Shown here: positions 1-6,149 of the stretch, one piece after another
Position numbering within the stretch: position 1 is the stretch's first letter
Layout of the letters: every line of letters begins with the position of its first letter
Source of the DNA: Verrucomicrobiota bacterium
Lineage (GTDB): Bacteria; Verrucomicrobiota; Verrucomicrobiia; Limisphaerales; JAEYXS01
NCBI GenBank assembly: GCA_023431185.1
Contig: JAEYXS010000056.1
Location: 1-61,968 of the forward strand
DNA: 61,968 nt
Direction: 5' to 3'
Position numbers and translations under genes: made by a program
The notes under the pieces: generated by a model
Told to the model about the DNA's origin: nothing
The model's database searches: none
What the model saw: the letters and a program-made list of their open reading frames with translations, nothing else

Positions 1-76
1 CCGTTCTTCCATAGGTTCTACTTTCTTCCATGGCATAGAACCAAAGCCTAAAAGCTCCGGCCCTCGCCTTTGAAGT

Positions 77-120
77 GTTACCTATGTCTTGAACCACCTC
101 CGTTACCCATGTCCTGAACC
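77..120 (+). repeat. Pair of 19-base direct repeats
   Basis: The copies at 77-95 and 102-120 read GTTACCYATGTCYTGAACC and differ at two pyrimidine positions; their starts are 25 bases apart. Repeats of this look are often found near the ends of IS481/IS21-type elements, so a decayed IS end is possible, but no transposase is visible in the window. Confidence 0.6.
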
Positions 121-339
121 TGCACCGCGAAAAGTGGCCGGTGGGATTGGGCAAACCGCCCGGCTTTATCGGCCAGAAGGTCCATACAGCAAGGGACGGT
201 GTGGAAACTCCGACAAACAGTCGCGAGCAGGCCATCCTTACCAGGGCGGTGAGGACCTTGGTTTGGGATCGAGCCCGACCAAAACGCCGGGGCAAGGCGG
301 CAGCTCTGCCCTACCGGGATGGGATAGAGTATTCAGGCT

Positions 340-362
340 GTCCAAAACTGGTGGTTTTGGAC
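340..362 (+). promoter_or_regulatory. 9-bp hairpin 22 bases before the sigma gene
   Basis: GTCCAAAAC (340-348) and GTTTTGGAC (354-362) form a perfect stem with a 5-base loop. It is followed by TTAATGATTT rather than a clean T tract, so it is a weak terminator candidate. It could instead be an attenuator or a stem in the leader of the sigma gene at 384. Confidence 0.45.
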
Positions 363-383
363 TTAATGATTTAGGCACCAGTT

Positions 384-926
384 ATGGCGGAACCAGATAA
401 GGCAGAATTGTTTATCGTGCAGCTCTCGGGGATCGAGAGGTCGCTGGCGCTTTATGTGATGACGCTGGTGCCGCGGCCGCAGGATGCGGAGGATATCCTG
501 CAGCAGAGCAAGCTGGTGATGTGGCGTTGTTTTGACCAGTTCCAGCCGGGGACGAACTTCGGGGCGTGGGCGCGGAAGATCGCCTTTCATCAGGTGCTCA
601 CGTATCGCAAGCGCCAGAAGAAGAACCAGTTGCAGGTGTCGGACGAGTTTCTGGAGATCATCGCCTCGGAGGTGGAGCATAATGATGAGGCGCTGGAGGT
701 GCAGCGGCAACTGCTGACGCAGTGCATGGCGAAGCTGGACGCGGAGCATCGCCAGATCCTGAACCTGCGCTACCATGAGGGGGCGGAGATCGAGGACATC
801 GCGGAGCAGACGCAGAAGACGGAGGGGGCGGTGTACCGGTTGCTGAGCCGGATCCGCAAGAATTTGCATGAGTGTGTGACGCGGTCCATCAAGAAAGAGA
901 ATGCCTATGAACCCGGAACAACGTGA
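384..926 (+). CDS. ECF-type RNA polymerase sigma factor
   Basis: This 180-residue protein has a sigma-70 region 2 at about residues 8-80, with the DAEDILQQ motif, and a region 4 helix-turn-helix at about 112-165 (LDAEHRQILNLRYHEG, then EGAVYRLLSRIRKNL). It belongs to the short ECF sigma factors common in Planctomycetes and Verrucomicrobia that are encoded next to FecR-like regulators. Its end overlaps the next gene by 26 bases, so the two are translationally coupled. The partner presumably holds it at the membrane until a signal arrives. The target genes are unknown. Confidence 0.92.
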   Translation: MAEPDKAELFIVQLSGIERSLALYVMTLVPRPQDAEDILQQSKLVMWRCFDQFQPGTNFGAWARKIAFHQVLTYRKRQKKNQLQVSDEFLEIIASEVEHNDEALEVQRQLLTQCMAKLDAEHRQILNLRYHEGAEIEDIAEQTQKTEGAVYRLLSRIRKNLHECVTRSIKKENAYEPGTT

Positions 927-2406
927 AGAACTGCACGAGCTGTGCGAACGGCTGGTGGAAGGGCAATCGACGCCCGCAGAATCCGCGCGGCTGGAAGCAC
1001 TGGTGCGGGAATCGGGAGCGGCGCGCCGTTATGTGGCGGAGCATCTGCAACTGCACGCGGGCTTGCATTGGGAGAGCGGGCGGATCGGGCAGCAGACGTT
1101 GCCGGAACAACTGGCGGCTTCACTGGCAGGGTTGGAAGCGGGGACGGACAGCAAAGTGACTCCCCTGCCCCCGCCTTGGTTGCAGCGCACTCCTTGGCTG
1201 GCGTTGGCCGCGAGCGTGGTGTTTTTGGCGACGGGTATCGGCCTCGGTATTTCTCTCGCGAAACGGGACAAGCCGGTGGCAAATGCCGTCGTCACTCCAC
1301 CCGTGGTGGCGACGTTGACGCAGACGCGCGGTTGCCGCTGGGAGAGTTCGGCGTTGCCCACCGTGGAAGGGGCGCGGTTGCCAGCGGGACGGCTGGCGCT
1401 GACGGATGGATTGGCGACGTTGCGATTTGAGTCCGGGGCGACGATCACGTTGGAGGCACCGGCGGTGTTGGAGATCGTGAACAAGGATCTGTGCATTTTG
1501 CATCGCGGCATGTTGACGGCACAGGTGCCGAAGGAGGCGATCGGGTTCACGGTGGAGACGGCGAATGCGAAGGTGATCGATCACGGCACGGAGTTCGGCA
1601 TCAGTGCCGGGCCGAACGGGGAGGCGCATGTGCAGGTCTTCGACGGCGAGGTGGAGGTGCGGCATCGCCAGAGCGGTGAGAACCTGCGGTTGACCACGGG
1701 CGAGAACGCGGTGTTGGACACGAAAGAAGTGACGGGGCGCAATTCAGGCATGGCGGAAGCGGACCGGGCGACGCGGGCGAACAGCGCCTCCAACCAGCCG
1801 AGCGGCACGGTCACGCTGACAACGGCTTCAGGCCGCGGGCGCACAGCGTATGTGTTCTCGCAAGGGACGGAGAATCATCACTCGGACTCGCTGATGCTGG
1901 TGAAGAATACGCACACGCCCGGTTACCGGCGCAAGGCGTACTTCAGCTTCGATCTGGAGAGTTTGAAGGGCAGAAAAGTGGACAATGCCGCCCTCGCGCT
2001 GACGTTTGAGCCGACGGGTTATGGCTTCGCTTCGCGCCTGCCGACGTGTGTGTTCACGGTTTATGGTTTGAAGGATGGGCCGCAGGATGAATGGTCGGAG
2101 CATGAGCTGATCTGGGATAATGCGCCGGCGAATCTGGCGGGCGGAAATGAGATCGATACGCGGCTGGCGGTGCCGCTGGGGACGTTCACGATCGAGCCGG
2201 AGGAATCGAGCGGGTTGCGGGTGCTCAGCAGTCCGGCACTGACGGAGTTCCTGAACCAGGACCGCAACAGTCAGGTGACGCTGATGATCGTGCGGGAGAC
2301 ATCGGAGACGGTGTTGAAAGGGCTGGCGAGCGGGTTGGTGCATGGCTTCGCGGGGAACTATCATCCGACGGCGGCACCGCCGACCTTGCGGCTGAATCTG
2401 CAGTAG
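901..2406 (+). CDS. FecR-like membrane regulator with C-terminal DNRLRE-like domain
   Basis: The protein has 501 residues. The N-terminal 90 residues are cytoplasmic and helical and lack an obvious zinc-binding anti-sigma motif. One membrane span lies at about 98-120. A FecR-type beta domain follows at about 140-260 (VIDHGTEFGI and VQVFDGEVEVRH are typical). The C-terminal part, about 312-495, looks like a DNRLRE/CBM96 beta-sandwich (RKAYFSFDLESL, WSEHELIWDNAPA). The likely role is anti-sigma or sigma regulator of the overlapping ECF gene, with the periplasmic part as sensor, perhaps of a glycan. ATG codons at 901 and 907 are both possible starts. Confidence 0.85.
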   Translation: MPMNPEQREELHELCERLVEGQSTPAESARLEALVRESGAARRYVAEHLQLHAGLHWESGRIGQQTLPEQLAASLAGLEAGTDSKVTPLPPPWLQRTPWLALAASVVFLATGIGLGISLAKRDKPVANAVVTPPVVATLTQTRGCRWESSALPTVEGARLPAGRLALTDGLATLRFESGATITLEAPAVLEIVNKDLCILHRGMLTAQVPKEAIGFTVETANAKVIDHGTEFGISAGPNGEAHVQVFDGEVEVRHRQSGENLRLTTGENAVLDTKEVTGRNSGMAEADRATRANSASNQPSGTVTLTTASGRGRTAYVFSQGTENHHSDSLMLVKNTHTPGYRRKAYFSFDLESLKGRKVDNAALALTFEPTGYGFASRLPTCVFTVYGLKDGPQDEWSEHELIWDNAPANLAGGNEIDTRLAVPLGTFTIEPEESSGLRVLSSPALTEFLNQDRNSQVTLMIVRETSETVLKGLASGLVHGFAGNYHPTAAPPTLRLNLQ

Positions 2407-2493
2407 TAGCGGAGCTCGTTGCTGGGAGCAGGTTTATGAAATACTGTAATTACTGCTTGCTTTATCCCAAGGATTGGGGGAGGTTCCTAGGCG

Positions 2494-3000
2494 ATGACTG
2501 TAAAGGAAGAAGGCATCATTCACCGCTTGCCCTCGTTTGTGTGGCCTTATTTGGCCACGACGGACATGCTGCCGCGGTGGAACCCTGCCATCCGACGCAT
2601 CTTCCCCAGGTCTCCCGGACCGTTCCGGCCGCACTTTGAATTCGACATCACCCTGCTCACCCAGAACGGGGAGCACGAATACAGCGGCGAGGTGGTGGAG
2701 TTTGTGGAACATCGCCGGATCGTTTTCAAGCTGCGGTCCAAATCGGACCCGTCCATCCCGGTGTCAACAGAAGCGATTACCTTGTCTCCCGTAGTGAAGG
2801 GCACCAAGATCGAGCGGGAGACGGAAATCTTTGACCAAAAGAAAACCATCTCATGGTGGGTGAAGCTGCTGATGCGGATTTTTAGCCGGTTCAACAAGCC
2901 CAAGGACCTGAAAGTGAACACGCTGAAACGTCTGGCCGAGATCGTGGAACAAAACAGCAGAACATCCGGATTGACCTTACGGAGCCGGATTCGGCGGTGA
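2494..3000 (+). CDS. SRPBCC-family (START-like) protein
   Basis: The 168-residue protein fits the SRPBCC/polyketide-cyclase fold: an N-terminal strand, then PSFVWPYLATTDMLPRWNP (typical of the first helices), a middle set of strands, and a long C-terminal helix (LKVNTLKRLAEIVEQ). Such proteins bind a hydrophobic ligand, but none can be named here. The ATG follows a GGGGAGG stretch. The 3' end overlaps the convergent DUF3106 gene by 24 bases. It is not obviously co-transcribed with the FecR gene, 87 bases upstream. Confidence 0.75.
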   Translation: MTVKEEGIIHRLPSFVWPYLATTDMLPRWNPAIRRIFPRSPGPFRPHFEFDITLLTQNGEHEYSGEVVEFVEHRRIVFKLRSKSDPSIPVSTEAITLSPVVKGTKIERETEIFDQKKTISWWVKLLMRIFSRFNKPKDLKVNTLKRLAEIVEQNSRTSGLTLRSRIRR

Positions 3001-4044
3001 CGGCAAATTCGGACGTGAATTCAAAACGGGCTTGGCCGCGGAAGGCAAAGGCGGCATAGGCTGGAATCCGGGAGGCAAAGGCGGCATCTGCTTGACCAGC
3101 GTGCGCCAGGTATTGCGCTCCTCCTCGCTCATCTTTTCCCAGCGTTCCGCTGTGGCCATGAAACGGGCCTGATCATCCGCACTGAGATTGTTGAACCGGC
3201 GCGCCGAATCAATGCACTTCTTCCGTTCCTCCGGGGAAAGCCTCTCAAACTCAGCCAGCTTCTGTTCCACCTTGATCCGCTCGGCCTGATTCAATTTCTG
3301 CAGGATGCTTTGCTGCTCCTGGTCTGACAAATCGAACAGGCTGTGGAAATTATCAATCATCCTGGTGCGCTGTTCTTTGGGCAGCGCATTGACTTCGGCG
3401 ATACGCGCCTTCACCCGCTCGCGATACTCTGGTGACATGCCGGCGAAGACATCTTCTTTGGCGGAAGCTGGAGCCGCATCCACGCGGATGACATAACGCA
3501 GCGTACTCTGGTGCTCGCGCACTTCCTGACGCAGCTCCGGCGGCAATTTATCCCACTGCTCCAGGCGGGCTTGCACCAACGCCCGCCGGTCTTCCGGCAT
3601 ACGTTCCAGTTTCTCCGCACGCTTCTCGGGCGAGGCCCCGAGCAGATACATCATGTCGAAAAACAACTCCGTCGAGCGGATGCGCAACTCCTGCTGCTCC
3701 GGCGTCAGGGCATCATACTCCTTCAGCTTGTTGAGCATCATGGTGCGGAAACTTTCCGGCTTGTTCGCCAGATCCAGTTCCCGTTCTTCCGGCGTCATGG
3801 CCAGCAACCAGCGAAAATCATCCATCGACCAGCGAAACGCATCCGTCGGGTTCCGCGGACCACGACTGTCCCGTCGGCCCCGGCCACCCTCTCGCCCATT
3901 ATCGACCGCTGCTGGCTCTGCCTGACGCTCCTCCTTCGGCAGATTTTTACCCTCCTGCCCCGTCACCGGTTCCGTCTGCCCCCAAAGCATCCCCGGACCG
4001 GCACTCAGTGCGGTCAACCACAGGATGTAAGACAGGCGAGCCAT
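2977..4044 (-). CDS. Secreted DUF3106-like protein of the second ECF operon
   Basis: The 355-residue protein starts with a signal peptide (about 1-22) and then consists almost wholly of charged helices with repeated LTPEER/LPPELR-type turns (MTPEERELDL, LSPEERKKC, LSADDQARF, MSEEERNTW), the hallmark of DUF3106. The tail is proline-rich. The repeats resemble the helical LTPEQ motifs of periplasmic CpxP/Spy/ZraP-like stress proteins, which is an analogy, not proof. It is the last gene of a sigma, anti-sigma, DUF3106 operon, 24 bases after the anti-sigma gene. It probably acts in the periplasm as a sensor or chaperone linked to that sigma factor. Confidence 0.75.
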   Translation of the reverse strand: MARLSYILWLTALSAGPGMLWGQTEPVTGQEGKNLPKEERQAEPAAVDNGREGGRGRRDSRGPRNPTDAFRWSMDDFRWLLAMTPEERELDLANKPESFRTMMLNKLKEYDALTPEQQELRIRSTELFFDMMYLLGASPEKRAEKLERMPEDRRALVQARLEQWDKLPPELRQEVREHQSTLRYVIRVDAAPASAKEDVFAGMSPEYRERVKARIAEVNALPKEQRTRMIDNFHSLFDLSDQEQQSILQKLNQAERIKVEQKLAEFERLSPEERKKCIDSARRFNNLSADDQARFMATAERWEKMSEEERNTWRTLVKQMPPLPPGFQPMPPLPSAAKPVLNSRPNLPSPPNPAP

Positions 4045-4068
4045 AATAGTACCGATTCGGCCAAATAC

Positions 4069-4620
4069 TTACTCCACCATGGCAAGATCCACGAAATCCA
4101 AGTCCGGCCCTACCGGGCCTTGGCTTGCGCCTTGGCTCATCCGCCGAATCGGTTCGTAATCCATGAGCAGGTCCACGGAGGGCACGGGCCCCACTTTGGC
4201 CAATTCCTTGATCTGCTCGGCCATCGCCTGCTTCGCATCAGGGGCCGTGACGGCCTGCGGCGGCTGATGCTGTTGCTGGACGGCCAATACCGCAGCCAAG
4301 GCGACCACGGCGGTTGATGCCGTCAACTGGGCAAAATGCTTGCGTAACCAGACCATGAACCCATCAGCGACAGGTGCTTCCGCGCGTTGGGCGGCCCGTT
4401 CTTCCTGCGCCACCGCCTGCATCACCAGCGCGGTGAAATTCGACGAGACCGGCGCGTCCGGCAGTTGCCGGATCATCTGGCAGAGCGCCACTTCCTCTTC
4501 CCACTGGGCACGCAAATCGGGGCGTGCCGCCAGCCAGGACTCCAATTGCGCCTGCTCTTTCGGCGTCAACCGGCCCCGCAGGCTTTTCTCCCACAGTTCA
4601 TTTTGTTCGTGCTCGTTCAT
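4069..4620 (-). CDS. Membrane anti-sigma factor
   Basis: The protein has 183 residues from the ATG at 4620, which is preceded by an AAAGG ribosome site; a GTG 15 bases upstream is less likely. The N-terminal cytoplasmic domain (NEHEQNELWEKSLRGRLTPKEQ, then WLAARPDLRAQWEEE) is typical of zinc-free anti-sigma proteins. A single membrane span lies near residues 95-115 (STAVVALAAVLAVQ). A short periplasmic tail rich in acidic residues and prolines follows. It lies 48 bases after the ECF sigma gene and should hold that sigma factor inactive. Confidence 0.82.
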   Translation of the reverse strand: MNEHEQNELWEKSLRGRLTPKEQAQLESWLAARPDLRAQWEEEVALCQMIRQLPDAPVSSNFTALVMQAVAQEERAAQRAEAPVADGFMVWLRKHFAQLTASTAVVALAAVLAVQQQHQPPQAVTAPDAKQAMAEQIKELAKVGPVPSVDLLMDYEPIRRMSQGASQGPVGPDLDFVDLAMVE

Positions 4621-4668
4621 CGACTTGCCTTTCACTATAAAACCGTTCCCGTCCCTAAGTTGCGCCCC

Positions 4669-5274
4669 TCATCGGGTTTCTTTCCAATTTCCCGTCCGTA
4701 AATACGGCTTCAGCCGTTGTTTCAAAGTTTCCCGCGCCCGATGGATCAGCGATTTCGTCGCCGACAGCGAACATCCGATCACTTTAGCGATATCTTCGTA
4801 GGATAGATCGTCCTGCCGACACAGCAACATGGCCGTGCGCTGGTTCTCGGGCAAACTCGCAATCGCCTCCTCAATCTTATCCGCCAATTCGCCCTGCAAC
4901 ATCGTGTCCGGCGGGGCGAACTGCTTCACATCCTCAATCTGGCGCAACGGCTGGTCTTCGTTCTCCGGGTGCGTGATATCCATGGACTCCGCCGGATGCC
5001 GAGAACGCCGACGTATCTCGTTGAGGCACAAGTTTCTGGCGATGGTGAACAACCACGTGGAAAACCGGGCGGAGGCCTCATACCGATGAGCTGACTTATA
5101 AACTTGGATGAAGACATTCTGCGCCAAGTCCTCGGCCTCAGTCGCATCCGGTAATGTGCGATATAAGAGGTTGATGACCGGCTGCTTATAGCGCTCCACC
5201 AGCACTTCAAAAGCCGCCATGTCCCCCTCGCGCACACGTAGCATCAAAGCCGCATCTGGGTCCTGCTGTTCCAT
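4669..5274 (-). CDS. RpoE-like ECF sigma factor
   Basis: From the ATG at 5274 the protein has 201 residues and matches RpoE-type ECF sigma factors along its length: region 2 (AFEVLVERYKQPVINLLYR, DATEAEDLAQNVFIQVYKS, FSTWLFTIARNLCLNEIRRR) and region 4 (LPENQRTAMLLCRQDDLSYE, GCSLSATKSLIHRARETL). The frame stays open to 5508, but the added 78 residues have no sigma-like features and no ribosome site, so I prefer 5274. It is followed by its anti-sigma gene and the DUF3106 gene. Such units usually respond to envelope stress and often control their own promoter. Confidence 0.92.
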   Translation of the reverse strand: MEQQDPDAALMLRVREGDMAAFEVLVERYKQPVINLLYRTLPDATEAEDLAQNVFIQVYKSAHRYEASARFSTWLFTIARNLCLNEIRRRSRHPAESMDITHPENEDQPLRQIEDVKQFAPPDTMLQGELADKIEEAIASLPENQRTAMLLCRQDDLSYEDIAKVIGCSLSATKSLIHRARETLKQRLKPYLRTGNWKETR

Positions 5275-5627
5275 CGTCCGCTCGGCATAATGATCAGCCA
5301 GCTTCGGCGCACAAGGTGCCGAAACATCCACCGCACTGATTGCCCCTAACACGGATGCCATAAGCGGCTGTATTAAACACTCAAAACCTTCCAAAGTTCC
5401 GGCCTCGACGTCAATTCCAGCGGCGCGACGTGATGACTCCGCGTCATCGCCTAAACCCGGATTCAGCTGAGTAGGATGACCATAACAGACTTCCAATGCC
5501 TTGCCCATACCAATTCATACGAATCTCGCGAGCCGTTGGCCGGAAGAATCTGGGCTGATTGATCCACCCGCCATTTCTCTTGTCCCTCCCACGGGTACGA
5601 CTTAGGTTTCGCTCATAGGAAAACGAG
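5275..5627. other. Divergent upstream region of the RpoE-like operon and the NTF2-like gene
   Basis: This 353-base stretch lies between the starts of two divergent genes. It should hold the promoters of both. The part to 5508 is open in the sigma gene frame but looks non-coding. I could not pick out a sure ECF-type promoter by eye. Confidence 0.4.
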
Positions 5628-6014
5628 ATGCCTCCTAATACCTCCCTCGCACCCGCCCCCCTCGTCCAGCGCCAGCTCGACGCTTACAACGCGCGCGACC
5701 TCGATGCCCTCCTCGCCACCTACGCCGAGGATGCGCAACAGTTCGAGCATCCGTCCAAGCTGCTCGCCAGCGGCCATGCCCAAATGCGTGAGCGCTTCGC
5801 CCTGCGCTTCAATGAGCCAAATCTCCACGCACAGCTCCTCAACCGCATCGTGATGGGCAACACCGTCATCGACCACGAGCTCATCACCCGCACCTTTCCG
5901 GAAGGCCCCGGCACCTTGGAAATCGTGGCGATCTACGAAGTGCAGGATGGGAAGATCACCAAGGCGTGGTTCATCTCCGGCACCAAGACCTTGGCATCGC
6001 CCACCGGTGCTTGA
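5628..6014 (+). CDS. NTF2-like / SnoaL-fold protein
   Basis: The 128-residue protein has the layout of nuclear transport factor 2-like (SnoaL, ketosteroid isomerase fold) proteins: LVQRQLDAYNARDLDALLATYAEDA at the start, a middle FALRF segment, and the closing strands VAIYEVQDGKITKAWFI. Members are small cone-shaped enzymes or binding proteins, and the substrate cannot be read from sequence. The start has a GGAAAACGAG stretch just before it. It is a single gene ahead of glnD, with repeats in between. Confidence 0.82.
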   Translation: MPPNTSLAPAPLVQRQLDAYNARDLDALLATYAEDAQQFEHPSKLLASGHAQMRERFALRFNEPNLHAQLLNRIVMGNTVIDHELITRTFPEGPGTLEIVAIYEVQDGKITKAWFISGTKTLASPTGA

Positions 6015-6100
6015 AGGATTGTTGGCAGAAAATCCTCCGTGTTAATTTCTAAAATCTGGCCATTTGTAGTAGCCGCCCAGATTTCAGCATCTTTTGGTGC

Positions 6101-6121
6101 TTTGAACTTTGAACTTTGAGC
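6101..6121 (+). repeat. Three tandem 7-base units before glnD
   Basis: The sequence TTTGAAC is repeated twice, then once as TTTGAGC. It is a short low-complexity run in the gap between the NTF2-like gene and glnD. Confidence 0.6.
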
Positions 6122-6149
6122 TTTTCCCCCTTCCCCCTTCTGTCCCCGC

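Larger units (their letters stand above)
1..383. other. Non-coding stretch upstream of the first ECF sigma gene
   Basis: No convincing gene is seen here. The two overlapping open frames have an amino-acid make-up unlike a protein and no family resemblance. The stretch holds two near-identical 19-base direct repeats (77-95 and 102-120), a 9-bp hairpin (340-362) just before the sigma gene, and several G/C-rich self-complementary blocks. It may be a long leader, a structured RNA, or the remnant of an insertion-sequence end. It does not match RNase P RNA, tmRNA or group II intron landmarks that I know. Confidence 0.5.

Noticed and set aside
89..400. 103-codon frame before the sigma gene
   Set aside because: Low-complexity Gly/Ser/Pro/Arg content, it runs into the sigma gene, and the region is full of repeats. 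Treated as non-coding.
5275..5508. 78-residue N-terminal extension of the RpoE-like sigma factor
   Set aside because: No ribosome site, no similarity to sigma region 1, and the residues before METGLU look like translated upstream DNA. The ATG at 5274 matches the usual start.
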